A stretch of DNA of 64,000 bases, taken from contig CP060419.1 of assembly GCA_025232375.1 (NCBI GenBank), positions 3,347,001 to 3,411,000 of the forward strand. The letters are read 5' to 3'. A program made the translations under genes and the position numbers. Position 1 is the first letter of the stretch. The number at the start of each line of letters is the position of its first letter. Shown here piece by piece: positions 53,722-64,000 of this stretch. A model generated the notes under the pieces. The model was given only the letters and a program-made list of their open reading frames with translations. It was not told where the DNA came from and did no database searches. Origin of the DNA: Pseudoxanthomonas sp. NC8 (GTDB lineage Bacteria; Pseudomonadota; Gammaproteobacteria; Xanthomonadales; Xanthomonadaceae).

Positions 53722-54328
53722 CTAGCCGGTTCCGCGGTTCTTGCCCCCGCCGGGGCCGGTACCAGGCACGGATCGCGGCCATGTCGGCCTGCGCATCGCC
53801 GGTGGTGTGGAACAGCGGCCCGATGCCGATGGTCCTGTCCGGATAGTGGAAATAGGCCATCAGGATCGGCACGCCGGCGCCATGGGCGATCTTGAGGAAG
53901 CCGGCCTTCCAGTGTTCGACCTGCTTGCGCGTGCCTTCCGGCGCCAGCACGAACCACAGCTTCGGCGAGGTCCGGATCAGTTCGATGCTCTGCTCGACCA
54001 CGCCCTGCGGCCTGCTGCGGTCCAGCGGGATCACGCCCAGGTTGCGCAGGACCACCGACAGCGGCCACCAGAACAGGGTGTCCTTGCCGAGGATGCGCGC
54101 ATCGAAGCCCAGCGCCATCTTCGCGGCGATGCCCCAGATGCCGTCCCAGTTGGACGAATGCGGCGCGGCGATCAGCACCAGCCGCGGGATGTCCGGGAAC
54201 GTGCCGCGCATGTGCCAGCCACCCAGGCGCAGGACCGTGCGGCCGAGCCAGCGCGAGAAGCGCCGCGTCGGCGGCACCTGCGGCATGTTCGGCGGGATCG
54301 CCGGCAGCAGCGGTTCTTCGTCGGCCAT
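53722..54328 (-). CDS. Lysophospholipid acyltransferase family protein
   Basis: About 200 residues. LVLIAAPHSSNWDGIW carries the HX4D motif, FVLAPEGTRKQVEHWKAGFLKIAHGAGVPIL the second acyltransferase block, and LDRSRPQGVVEQSI the linker. ATG 54328. As given, the frame runs on into the photolyase. Removing one base from the five-C run near 53744 gives RRGKNRGTG-stop at 53722-53724, nine bases before the photolyase ATG, which looks like the natural end. A true fusion cannot be excluded. Confidence 0.78.
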
Positions 54329-54334
54329 GTCAGT

Positions 54335-54765
54335 TCAATCCCATGAGCGCGTGCCGCGCCCGCGCTTGATTTCGCTGCGTTCGCGCTTGCCTTCCAGGCG
54401 GCGCAGCTGCGAACCGCGGGTCGGCTTGGTCTCGATCCGGCGCTTGGGCACCGACAGACCGGCGGCGATGAACGCAGCCAGCCGTTCGCGCGCGTCCCGG
54501 CGGTTGCGGTCCCAGGTGCGGAAGCGCTGCGCATCGATCACCAGCACGCCGGCGTCGGTGAGGCGGCGGTCGCGGCGCGCCAGCAGCCGTGCCCGCAGCG
54601 GTTCGGGCAGCGAGGGCGAGCCGGCGATGTCGAAGCGCAGTTCCACCGCGCTGGACACCTTGTTGACGTTCTGCCCGCCGGCGCCGCTGGCGCGCACGAA
54701 ACGCACGACGATCTCCGCGTCGGGGATCGCCAGGTCGGGCTGATGGTGAGCGCGTCGGCGGGCAT
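54335..54765 (-). CDS. arfB: Peptidyl-tRNA hydrolase ArfB (ribosome rescue)
   Basis: About 143 residues. The GGQ motif is in RASGAGGQNVNKVSSAVELRF, and the C-terminal basic tail (KRERSEIKRGRGTRSWD) is the part that enters the mRNA channel of stalled ribosomes in E. coli ArfB. ATG 54765. One C is missing near 54740 (ISPDLAIPDAEI after repair). It ends six bases before the acyltransferase start. Confidence 0.9.
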
Positions 54766-54808
54766 GTACGGATTGTATGGGCGAGCCCGCCCGGGCGGCG
54801 AGCCGGCG

Positions 54809-55500
54809 CTACGGAACGTCCCAGCCGAACAGCGCCATCGCCTTGAGGAACTCGCCTTCCGGCGGCGCCTGCACGCGCATGGGCGCACCGCTGCGTGGAT
54901 GCGGGAAGCCGAGCTGCCACGCATGCAGCAGCATCCGGTGCACGCCGCGCATGCGGAACGCGCGGTTGTGGCGGCCGTCGCCGTGGCTGGTGTCGCCGAT
55001 CAGGTGGTGCGAGGCGTGCTTGAGGTGGCGGCGGATCTGGCGGAAGCGGCCGGTGAGCAGTTCGCACTCCAGCAGCGCATAGCGCGAGGTGGGAAAGCCG
55101 GCCGACGGTTCGTCCAGCTCGCCGGTGGTAGGAGGCGGAAACGCGTCACCGCCGGTTTCTTCTGCGGCTTGCCCGGACCGCCGTCGAGCGGATGGTCGAT
55201 GGTGAACGCCTGCTCCGGCCAGCCACGGCAGATGGTAAGGTAGCGCTTGTCGAGCTGCTGGGCCATCACCGCCTTGCCCAGCGCCGAGGCGCTGTCGCGA
55301 TCGAACGCCAGCAGCAGGCAGCCGCTGGTGGCGCGGTCGAGCCGGTGGACCAGGTGGATCGGACGGCCGAACTGCTCGCGCAGGCGGTCGGCGGCGAAGT
55401 CGGTCTCGTCGGCGGCCAGTGCGCTGTCGTGCACCATCAATCCCGCCGGCTTGGCGACCACCGCCAGCGACTCGTCTTCGTACAGCACCGGCAAACGCAT
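54809..55500 (-). CDS. truC: RluA-family tRNA pseudouridine synthase, TruC-like
   Basis: About 230 residues. The catalytic motif HLVHRLDRATSGCLLLA includes the Asp nucleophile. TSRYALLECELLTGRFRQIRRHLKHASHHLIGDTSHGDGRHNR and LLHAWQLGFPHP are close in layout to E. coli TruC, which modifies U65 of tRNA; only short parts matter here. ATG 55500 with GGGAG upstream. One repair at 55126-55131 (CCTACC for CCTGACC) gives FRLLTTGELDEP. Confidence 0.82.
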
Positions 55501-55594
55501 GGTTTCTCCCGTCACCGCTGCAGGGCTGCGCGGCATCTGCGACACTCGCCGCGCCGGCGGTCCTGCCGGCGCGTTTTTCCACTGGAGACCACGG

Positions 55595-58394
55595 ATGATC
55601 CCCGGCAACAAGGCAATTCTCGCATTCACTCTGGCCCTCGCACTGGCCGCGCCCGGCGCGGCGCTGTCCGCGACCACGGCGCCGGCCCTGCCCAAGGGCG
55701 TGGCCGCGGGCCCGAGCATCGAAGGCATCAGCGAATTCACCCTGGCCAACGGCCTGCGCGTGCTGCTGTTCCCCGATCCGACCAAGCCCACGGTGACGGT
55801 CAACATCACCTATGGCGTCGGCTCGGTGCACGAGGACTACGGCCAGACCGGCATGGCGCACCTGCTCGAACACCTGATGTTCAAGGGTACGCCGGCCCAC
55901 GACGACATCAGCGGCGAAATGAAGCGCCGCGGCATCGCCTTCAACGCGACCACCTCGCTGGACCGCACCAACTATTTCGCCTCCTTCCCGGCCAACAACG
56001 ACACTTAGTATGGGTCCTCGGCATGGAAGCCGATCGCATGGTCAATTCGCGCGTGGCGCGGGCCGACCTGGACAGCGAAATGACCGTGGTCCGCAACGAG
56101 ATGGAGGCGGGAGAGAACAATCCGGTCAACGTGCTGCTGCAGCGCATGCGCTCGACTGCCTACCTGTGGCACAACTACGGCAACCTGCCGATCGGCGCGC
56201 GCTCGGACGTGGAAGGGCTGCGCATCGAGCAGCTGCAGGCCTTCTACCGCAGCTGGTACCGGCCGGACAACGCGACCTGGTGATCGCCGGGCGGATCGAG
56301 CCGGCGCAGGTGCTGGACAAGGTGCAGGCCGCCTTCGGCCGCGTCGCGCGGCCGAAGGCGCCGCTGGCGCGCTTTGCGACCATCGAGCCGGCGCAGGACG
56401 GCGAGCGCGAGGTCAACGTGCGCCGCACCGGCGACCTCAGCGTGGTCGCCGCCGCCTACCACATGCCCGCGCGCACCCACGCCGACAACGCCGCGCTGGA
56501 AGTGCTCGCCGACGTGCTCGGCTATACTCCCGGCGGACGCCTGCACAAGGCACTGGTGGAAACACGCATTGCCGCCGGCGCCGGCGCGGCGGCCGAAGGC
56601 CAAGGCCGATGCCGGCCTGCTGTATGCGCTCGCCGCGCAGCCGCGCACCGGCGATGCGGCGAAGATGGAGCAAGTCCTGCTGGACCAGCTCGAGCAGATC
56701 GCGAAGACCCCGATCAGCGCCGAGGAAGTGGTCCAGGCGCAGCAGCGCATCGCAAATGCCTACGACCTGTACTTCACCGACGTCAACGCGGTCGGCATGG
56801 GCCTGTCCGAGTATGTCGCCGCCGGTGACTGGCGCCTGCTGTTCACCAGCCGCGATGCGATCGCCAAGGTCACCGCCGCCGACGTGAACCGCGTCGCCGC
56901 ACAGTACCTGCGCGCGAGCAACCGCACCTGGCCCGGTTCATCCCGACCGACGCCCCGGACCGGGTGGAAGTGCCGGCGGCGCCGGCGGCAGGCGGCGTGG
57001 TCGCCGGCTACGCCGGCCGCGCGGCGGTCGAGGCCGGCGAGAACTTCGAGCCGAGCCCGGCCAACATCGAGGCGCGCACCCAGCGCATCACCGTCGGCGA
57101 GGGCCTGAAGGTCGCCCTGCTGCCCAAGCGCACGCGCGGCGGCACGGTGACGGTGACCGGCAATTTCCGCTTCGGCGACGCCACCTCGCTGACCGGCCGC
57201 GACATGGCCGCGGGCTTGACCGGCGCCATGCTGATGCGCGGCTCGAAGGCGCTCAGCCGGGTGCAGATCGACCAGAAGCTGGAGGCGCTGCAGGCCAAGG
57301 GCGGCGTCGGCGGCGAGTTGCAGGGCGCCGGCCTGTCGCTGCTGACCCGTCGCGACAAGCTGGCCGAAGCGCTGGCGTTGCTGGCCGGCGTGCTGCGCGA
57401 ACCGACCTTCCCCGAGGACGAGTTCGAACAGCTGCGGCTGCAGGCGGTCACCGGCATCGAGGCCTCGCGCAAGGAGCCGGGCAGCATCGCCGGGCAGGCG
57501 CTGGCGTTGCACTTCGATCCGTGGCCGGCGGGGCACCCGCTGCACGTGGATACGCTGGACGAATCGCTGGCCCGGCTGCGCGCGCTCAAGCGCGCGGACC
57601 TTGGTCGCATTCCATCGCGACTTCTACGGCACCGCGCAGGGCGAGATCGCCATCGTCGGCGACTTCGACGCCGATGCGGTGCGCACGCAGCTGCAGGAGC
57701 TGTTCGCCGGCTGGAAGACCCCGCGTGCCTATGCGCCGATCTCCACCCACTACACCGCGGTGGCGCCGGTGAACGAGCGCCTGCCGGCACCGGACAAGCC
57801 GAACGCGGTGTTCATGGCCCGCCACAACGTCGCCCTGCGGGTGATCGACGCCGACTATCCGGCGCTGGTGGTGGCCAACCGCATCTTCGGCGGTGGTGCG
57901 CTGAAGTCGCGCCTCGGCGACCGGATCCGGCAGAAGGAAGGCCTCAGCTACGGCGTGGGCAGTTCGATCGATGCCGACGACAGCATTGCCGGCACCGATG
58001 ACGCGGGCGACTTCTCGATCCAGGCCATCGCCGCGCCGCAGAACATGGCCAAGGTCGAGGCCGCGGTACGCGAAGAACTGGCCCGGCTCGTCGCCGACGG
58101 CGTCACCGCCGCGGAACTGCAGGACGCGGTGTCCGGCCTGCTGACGGAGCGCGAACAGTCGCGTGCCAATGACGGTAAGGTCGCCGGCATGCTGCAGGAC
58201 CAGCTGTTCTTCGGCCGCACCATGCAGTTCACCGCCGACCTGGACGCGAAGTACCGGGCGCTCACCCAGATAAGGTCAACGCGGCGATCCGCAAGCACCT
58301 GGACCCGGCGAAGCTGAGCACCTTCATCGCCGGCGATTTCGCCGCGGCGGCGAAGGCCACGGCGACCCAGCCGGCAGCGGCGGCGGGCAGGTAA
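55595..58394 (+). CDS. M16 family zinc metallopeptidase (two-domain, exported)
   Basis: About 933 residues. A signal peptide ([19 protein letters not shown]) precedes the active M16 half with the inverted zinc motif [11 protein letters not shown] and the downstream Glu in [11 protein letters not shown]. The second half ([33 protein letters not shown]) lacks the zinc motif, as usual. ATG 55595 with GGAG. Repairs are at 55995-56003 (CTTAGTA where CCCTGGTC fits, producing a TAG), 56279, 56598, 56932, 57600 (CCTTGG) and 58268. The substrate is unknown; the location is periplasmic. Confidence 0.88.
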
Positions 58395-58455
58395 CACCGC
58401 GAGGGACTCATCGTGCGGGTGGCCCTCCGGGTTGCCCGCACGGCGCCCCCTCTCC

Positions 58456-58484
58456 GCGATGCACCACTCTTGCTGGTGCATCGC
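58456..58484 (+). terminator. Hairpin after the M16 peptidase gene
   Basis: A perfect 11-bp stem (GCGATGCACCA / TGGTGCATCGC) with a 7-base loop lies 61 bases after the stop codon. Confidence 0.55.
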
Positions 58485-58489
58485 CTGTG

Positions 58490-58557
58490 TAGAGCGGGGC
58501 TTGCCCCGCTGCTCCCGCTTTGATGCGATCAAGAGCAGCGGGGCAAGCCCCGCTCTA
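58490..58557. repeat. Paired REP-like element (25-bp inverted repeat of palindromes)
   Basis: The left unit 58490-58514 and right unit 58533-58557 are exact inverted copies 25 bases long, separated by 18 bases. Each contains the palindrome AGCGGGGC-(TT/AA)-GCCCCGCT. The same 18-base palindrome is at 45023-45040. It lies between the convergent M16 and ubiB genes. Confidence 0.7.
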
Positions 58558-58572
58558 CGAAAGACCCGGAAC

Positions 58573-60236
58573 CTAGCGCCGCGGCAGCGCGTAGGATCGC
58601 CCACAGGCCACCGAGGCCGGCGATCCACGCCGACAGCGGCACGCCCAGCAGGCGCGGGCCACCGGCCTCGAGCGCATACAGCACCGCAGCCACCACCAGC
58701 AGCCCGCTGCCCGGGATCGCGGCGACCGAGCGGCGCTGCAGCGTCTGCAGCGTGCGCGCGACCTCGGCCAGTTCCTGCGAACGGATGCCCATCTCGTGGC
58801 GGCCAGCGACCTGCTGCTCCAGCCAGGCGTGCAGCAGGCGCGGCATTTCCGGCGCGCGGGTCATCAGTTCCGGGACGCGCTTGCCGAACTCGCGCAGCAG
58901 CCGGCGCGGGCTGTAGCGCTCGCGCAGGATCCGCTCGAGCACCGGCTGCGCCACCGCCCAGATGTCCAGGCGCGGATCGAGCTGGCGGCCGACGCCCTCG
59001 ATGTTGAGCAGGGTCTTCTGCAGCAGGATCAGCTGCGGCTGCAAGGTGAGCTCGTAGCGCTGCGCGGTGCGGAACAGCTTGGCCAGCACCTCGGCCAGCG
59101 AGATCTCGCTCAGCGGCCGGGTGAAGTACGGCTCGCACACCGCGCGCGCGGCCGCTTCCAGCTCGTCGATGCGCACCGTCGCCGGCATCCAGCCGGCCTC
59201 CACGTGCAGCTCGGCGATGCGCCGGTAGTCCTTGTGGAAGATCGCCATGAAGTTCTCGGTAAGGTAGTACTGGTCCTGCGCCGAGAGCTGGCCGACGATG
59301 CCGAAATCGAGCACCACGAAGCGCGGGTCTTGGCGCCGCGCCGGGTCGTCGTCGACCCAGATGTTGCCGGCGTGCGCGTCGGCGTGGAAGAAGTTGTCGC
59401 GGAACACCTGCGTGTAGAACACGCGCACGCCCTTGGCGGCGAGCACGCTGCGGTCGATGCCGGCCGCGTCCAGCGCGGCGACGTCGTCGGAGGGGATGCC
59501 GCTGACCCGCTCCATGGTCAGCGCGCGCTCGGCGGTGTGGCTCCAGATCACCTCCGGCACGTACAGGTCCGGCGAGTCGGCCCACAGCCGGCGCATCACG
59601 CTGGCATTGGCGCCTTCGCGCTGCAGGTCCAGCTCGGCCGCCAGGGTGGTCTCGATCTCGGCCACCACCGCCTGCGGGCGGATCTTGTCGGCGTTGGGGT
59701 GGGTGCGGCGGTCGACCAGCGCAGCCAGCGACTTGAGCAGGGCGATGTCGCCGGCGATCTGCTTCTCGATGCGCGGGCGCAGCACCTTGACCACCACCTC
59801 GCGGCCGCCATGCAGTCGCGCGGCGTGCACCTGCGCGATCGACGCCGAGGCCAGCGGCACGGTGTCGAAGCGGGCGAAGGCGGCGCTGATAGGTTGGCCC
59901 AGCGCCTGTTCCACGATCGCGCGGGCGAGGTCGCCGTCGAACGGCGCGACCTTGGTCCTGCAGCAGGGAAAGCTCTTCGGCGATATCCGCCGGCAGCAGG
60001 TCGCGCCGGGTCGACAGGATCTGCCCGAACTTGACGAAGATCGGGCCGAGCTCCTGCAGCGCCAGGCGCAGGCGCGCGCCACGCGGCAGCGCGGCCACCG
60101 CGGCCGGCGCGCGCGGCGCGAACGGCTTGCCCAGGCGCAGCCAGCGCTCGGCCGGGGTGTCGTCGAGCAGTTCGTCCAGCCGGTAGCGCAGGACCACCCG
60201 GCCGATGATGCGCCAGGCGCGCAGCGCGGCCCTCAC
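58573..60236 (-). CDS. ubiB: UbiB family ubiquinone biosynthesis ATPase
   Basis: About 550 residues. ABC1/ADCK kinase-like features are [19 protein letters not shown] (KxGQ motif), [27 protein letters not shown] and [13 protein letters not shown]-terminal membrane segments are [15 protein letters not shown] and [23 protein letters not shown] 60236 overlaps the ubiJ stop as GTGA. Repairs are near 59950 (CCAAGG for CCAGG) and near 58597; the latter gives a stop at 58573-58575, before the repeat. Without it the frame runs on into the repeat to 58529. Confidence 0.9.
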
Positions 60237-60858
60237 GGGGCCAGCTCCACGCGCGGCAGCCGGGCGACGCGCGCGGCGATGCGTTCGACGTCGTCGCGCA
60301 GTGCGTCGACGTCGTCGTTGAAGGCGGCCAGCTCGGCGCGCGCGACCACGTCGCGGCTTTCTTCGGTGACGTATTCGGCCCCCGACCGGGTAAGGCCGAC
60401 GGCAGTGTCGCGCGCGCCGCGCAATGCCGCCGCGGTGGCATTGGCCACCTGCACGCCGATCACTTCGCCGAAGGCGGCGACAAACGGCTGCTGCCAGTCG
60501 GGATCGAAGCCGGCGGTAAGGCGTTGCAGGCGCTGGGCCAGCTCCGCGTCGCCGGACACATGCAGCCGGCCCTTGCCCTTGCGCGCGTTCATGGGAACGG
60601 CAACTGCCCGAGCAGGCCGCCGATCGTGCCGCGCACGGCCAGATCGGCCTCGCGCAACAGTGGCCCCACCTGCAGGTAGCCGGCGTGCACGCCGATCTCC
60701 AGCGCCAGCGGCGGCGACTCCAGCGCCAGCGAGATGCGGCGGCCATCCATCGAGGCCAGCGCCGCGCGTGTGTCGGGATCCAGCGTCACGGCGCGGTTGA
60801 GCGCCACTTCCAGGGCGCGACCGGCCAGCGGCTTGAGGGCATCGAAAGGCGTTGGCAT
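60233..60858 (-). CDS. ubiJ: UbiJ, SCP2-domain ubiquinone biosynthesis accessory protein
   Basis: About 208 residues. The SCP2 lipid-binding part ([27 protein letters not shown], shown in part) is followed by [31 protein letters not shown] and a C-terminal coiled coil ([22 protein letters not shown]). It appears as two frames, split at about 60595, where CCCATG stands for CCTGATG; restoring it joins [17 protein letters not shown] 60858. It works with UbiK and lies directly before ubiB, the usual order. Confidence 0.87.
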
Positions 60859-60923
60859 GGGCCGCATTCTACCGGCGGGCGGCCGGCGCGCGGACGCCGT
60901 CATGCGCCCGGATCGTCGAAACG

Positions 60924-60954
60924 GGAACGGGCGGAGCATTGCTCCGCCCGTTCC
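60924..60954 (-). terminator. Terminator hairpin after the DUF1328 gene
   Basis: A perfect 14-bp stem (GGAACGGGCGGAGC / GCTCCGCCCGTTCC) with loop ATT lies 71 bases after the DUF1328 stop and before ubiJ on the same strand. No long T-run. Confidence 0.55.
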
Positions 60955-61024
60955 ACTGGCGTCCATGCCTGCCGATCGCCGGCGCGTGCCCGCCGGGCGA
61001 CAGGCCCTCCGGTATCCGGTCGCG

Positions 61025-61183
61025 CTAGACCTTGCGCCCGCGCAGCAGCGAGATCGCGCCCATGGATAGGAACACGACGAACAGGATCCAGGCGATGTTG
61101 GTGGCCGCACCGGCAATACCGCTGAAACCCAGCAGCGCGGCGATGACGGCGATGATGAAGAAGACGACGGCGTAGTGAAGCAT
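61025..61183 (-). CDS. DUF1328 small membrane protein (YtjA-like)
   Basis: 52 residues, intact: [19 protein letters not shown], then [19 protein letters not shown] and a short basic tail RGRKV. Two membrane segments with the family's GFSGIAG turn. ATG 61183 with AAGGA upstream. The family is widespread and often stress-linked, but its function is unknown. Confidence 0.85.
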   Translation of the reverse strand: MLHYAVVFFIIAVIAALLGFSGIAGAATNIAWILFVVFLSMGAISLLRGRKV

Positions 61184-61249
61184 CGGGGCATCCTTCGGCA
61201 AAGCGCCACTCCGGGCGTTGCGCAAATGCTGCGCGCGCGCCGGTGGTGA

Positions 61250-62259
61250 TCAGGTGATGACGCCGGCGCCCTGCCATGCGGCTTTCAGCCTTGTGATCCC
61301 CTCGTCAAAGGACACCGGCGGCACGTAGCCGAAGTCGCGCCGCGCCGGCTCCATGCTGTACCAGTGGGTGGTGCTGAGCTGCTCGGCGAGGAAGCGCGTC
61401 ATCGGCGGCTCGCCGCGCAGGCGCAGCAGCGGCCACAGCCGCTCGCAGGCCGCGCCGATCCGATACGCCGCCTTGAACGACAGGTGCTTGCGCACGGGCG
61501 GCGCGCCGGCGGCGGCGAGCAGGGCATTGAGCAGCTCGCCCATCGGCTTGGGTTCGCCGTTGGAGATGAAGTACGCCTTGCCGGCGCAGGCCGCGCCCGG
61601 CGCGAGGTGCTCGAACGCGTCGAAGTGCGCCTGCGCGGCATTGTCGATGTAGGTGGTGTCGACTAAGGTTGTCGCCGCTGCCGACGATGCGCAGCCGCCC
61701 GGCGCGCGAGCGCTCGACCAGCCGCGGCAGGATCTGCGCATCGCCCGGTCCCCAGATCAGCCGCGGGCGCAACGCGACCACCGCCAGCGCCGGGTCGTTT
61801 GCGGCCAGCACCTCCCGCTCGGCGATCGCCTTGGTGGCCGCGTAGGGCGCCTGGAAATCTTCGCCATAGGGCACTTCGTCCGCGCCGGGCCTTCGACCGG
61901 ATGGGTCGCGCGGTGGGTCACGCTCGGCGTGGAGGTATAGACCAGGCGGCCGATGCCATGCGCGCGGCAGGCGGCAATTACATGACGCGTGCCGACGACA
62001 TTGGCCTGGAAATAGCTGTCGTAACTGCCCCCAGGCGCCGGCCTTGGCGGCATTGTGGAACACCGCGTCGGCACCGGCCGCCGCGTGCGCCAGCGCGTGC
62101 GCATCGGCGAGGTCGCCACGCACCTGGCCCACGCCCAGCGCCGCCAGCGCCGGCGAATGGCTGCGCTGGAAGCTGATGACCTCGTGCCCGCGCGCGCGCA
62201 GGCCCGCGCACAGCGCCTTGGCCGAGGAATCCGCCGCCACCGGTGACCAGGATCCTCAT
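61250..62259 (-). CDS. oleD: OleD-type NAD(P)H-dependent 2-alkyl-3-ketoacid reductase (olefin biosynthesis)
   Basis: About 335 residues, extended [19 protein letters not shown] is the nucleotide motif; [22 protein letters not shown] and YAATKA (catalytic Tyr and Lys) follow; [13 protein letters not shown] and [12 protein letters not shown] are seen later. ATG 62259 overlaps the oleC stop as ATGA. Repairs are at 62216-62221 (CCTTGG plus strand), 62040, 61895 and 61664 (CTAAGG for CCAGG). The 3-beta-HSD-like sequence plus oleC next door supports OleD, which reduces the OleA ketoacid product. Confidence 0.87.
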
Positions 62260-63919
62260 GCGCCCGCTCCGGGTTGGGTGGCGGCCCGGGCGGCCAGCTT
62301 CTCGCGGCCGATCTTGGCGTTGTGGCGGATGTCGACCGGGAATCCGGGGTGCGGCAGGAACGTGCGCACGCGCGCGGTGTGTGGATGGCGTGCGGAGATC
62401 ATGCGCAGCTCCGCTTCGATCCGCTCGAACGCGACGGCCGGCACGCCATCGGCCAGCTCGATGCACAGCACCGGCCGCTGCGCCCCGGCGTGCCGACGCC
62501 GACCAGCGCGGTACGCCGCACCTGCGGATGCACGTTGAACACCGGCTCGACCTGCTCGGTGTAGAGCGGGCCGTCGGCCGCCTCCACCCGCTGGGTCTTG
62601 CGCCCGCAGAACCAGAGCCGGCCCTGTTCGTCGAAATAGCCGACATCGCCCATGCGGTGCACGACGCGTTCGCCGCCCCCGTCGAGTCGCTCGCCGATCT
62701 TCGCCGCGCGCGTGGCCGCGTCGCGGTTGAAGTAGCTGTCGGTCGCGGTCGGACCGGCCACGGTGATCTCGCCGACCTCGCCCGGCGCCAGCACGCGCGC
62801 GCCGGACCAGTCGGCGATGGGCGCATCGTCGACGGCAATGATCCGCACCTCGTTCGGCGGCACCGGGCGGCCGACGCAGGTGCCGGCGCCGCTCTCCGTG
62901 GCCACGCGCGTGCCCTGCAGTTCGCGGCCCTCGATCACCGCGACCGGCAGGCACTCGGTGGCACCGTACGGCGTCCAGAACTGCGCCTCGTCGGCGAGCA
63001 GGGTGCGGATCTTCTCGACCACGTCCGGCGGCACCGGCGCGCCGGCCGAGGTCACCCGGCGCAGCGTCGGCAGCGGCCGGCCGTGCTCGGCCAGTACCCG
63101 CATCAGCGCCGGCGAGCCGAACAGCTGGCTCACGCCGAAGCGGCCGATCGCATCGTGCAGGCGCTCGGGATTGGCGCGTGCCGGCCGGGTCGGATCCATG
63201 TCCGGGATCACCGAGGTCAGGCCAAGCGCCGGATCGAACAGCGCGAACGGCGGGAACGTGGGCAGGTCCACGCCACCGGGCTCGATGCCGAAGGCCTCGC
63301 GCATCATGTCGATCTGGGCGACGAAGTGGCGATGGCGGTAGACCACGCCCTTGGGCACGCCGGTCGAGCCGCTGGTGAACAGGATCGCGGCGACGTCGTC
63401 GGGCGCGGTGTCGGCCAGCTGCGGTCCGCTGCCGGCGCCTTCGCGCTCGATCCGCGCCAGCGTGGTCCCGCCCCAGCCCCAGCGCGTGCCGACGGTGACC
63501 AGCCTGCGCGCCGCTTTCGCCCAGCCCAGCGCCAGCCGCGCCACGTGCGCCAGCGGGATGCCGATGAAGGCCTCGGCCTGCGCTTCGTCCAGGCACTGCT
63601 TCAGCGCGCCCCGGTCGATGCCCGGGTCGACCAGCACCGGCACCGCGCCGGCCTTGAACAGGGCGAACATCAGCAGGAAGAACTCCGGCGACGGCCGCAC
63701 CATCACCACCGTGCGCATGCCGCGGCCGATGCCATGGCGGGTAAGGCCGGCGGCGATGGCGTCGCTGCGCGCGTCCAGCGCGCGGTAGTCCAGGACCACG
63801 TCGTAGGCGGTAAGGCCGCCGCCCGCACCGCGCCGGCCGGGGCAGCGGATCGCGGGCTGGTCGGGACGTTCGGCGGCCAGCCGCGGCAACGCCGCGGCGA
63901 TATTGCAAGGAGCGGTCAT
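62256..63919 (-). CDS. oleC: OleC beta-lactone synthetase (AMP-dependent ligase, olefin biosynthesis)
   Basis: About 555 residues, ANL superfamily. [20 protein letters not shown] is the P-loop-like motif, [12 protein letters not shown] the second, [18 protein letters not shown] the third, and [10 protein letters not shown] near the end carries the adenylation Lys region. [27 protein letters not shown], described only in part, is typical of OleC. ATG 63919. One G is missing near 62487. OleC turns a beta-hydroxy acid into a beta-lactone, which OleB decarboxylates to an alkene. oleA and oleB are expected beyond the right edge. Confidence 0.9.
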
Positions 63920-64000
63920 CGGGCGATTATCGCCGATCCCGCCGCTCCGACCGGCCGGGCGAAGCTGAAGCGGCGGTCGCTTGCGCCGCTCCACGATTGC

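Noticed and set aside
58395..58572. CRISPR-like array
   Set aside because: Only two inverted units with an 18-base gap; they are palindromic REP-type repeats, not direct repeats with spacers.
60233..60858. Two separate small genes at the ubiJ locus
   Set aside because: Together they form one normal-length UbiJ. The break is CCCATG for CCTGATG, as seen also in the TonB receptor gene.

Overview
The window is a stretch of high-GC gammaproteobacterial chromosome, most like Xanthomonadaceae (Lysobacter / Stenotrophomonas / Xanthomonas group). The clues are the gene order coaBC-dut-algC with a membrane-extended AlgC, divergent speA/speE, tyrS-M23-anmK, ubiK-comM, ubiJ-ubiB, oleD/oleC, and a nucleotide cyclase paired with a cNMP-binding GGDEF protein. 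I see no tRNA, rRNA, prophage, transposase or CRISPR array.

Layout. 0-6.5 kb: end of putA, a membrane GGDEF protein, tyrS, an M23 peptidase and anmK (cell-wall turnover). 6.6-11.4 kb: a TonB receptor with an STN domain, a FecR anti-sigma factor and an ECF sigma factor. 11.5-17.9 kb: a secreted cyanophycinase/isoaspartyl-peptidase fusion, a macro-domain protein, an AmpG-like permease, xth, pyrE and a DUF4124-like protein. 18-26 kb: algC, dut, coaBC, radC, a DUF1697 protein, argS and a SPOR protein. 26-35 kb: an SDR, a MarC protein, an acyltransferase, speA, speE, a small kinase, a PII protein, ubiK and comM. 35.6-43.1 kb: an S9 peptidase, then the most interesting block: a SagB-like dehydrogenase, a 112-aa NHLP-leader-like precursor peptide, a cyclase-TM-TPR protein and a cNMP-GGDEF protein. 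43.5-48 kb: the glyoxylate shunt (aceB, aceA) with a divergent LysR regulator. 48-55.5 kb: a signal peptidase, two VOC proteins, a PQQ-type sugar dehydrogenase, a photolyase, an acyltransferase, arfB and truC. 55.6-64 kb: an M16 peptidase, ubiB, ubiJ, a DUF1328 protein, oleD and oleC.

Sequence quality dominates how the window reads. Almost every gene longer than about 600 bases is broken by one or more one-base indels, yet protein homology continues across each break. The breaks sit mainly at CCTGG/CCAGG and CCTGA/TCAGG, which appear as CCTTGG, CCAAGG, TTATGG, CCTTA, CCTA or CTAGG. Outright losses of G in CCTGACC occur beside many silent CTG-to-CTT changes in the same motif. I read this as a systematic consensus error, probably linked to base modification, and not as gene decay. 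Gene coordinates below therefore span the reconstructed gene, and the frame changes are listed inside each entry.

The best candidate for a little-described system is 37.8-43.1 kb. It holds a putative post-translationally modified peptide, a maturation dehydrogenase, a cyclase and a cyclic-nucleotide-controlled diguanylate cyclase. The arrangement suggests that peptide maturation is tied to cyclic-nucleotide and c-di-GMP signalling.
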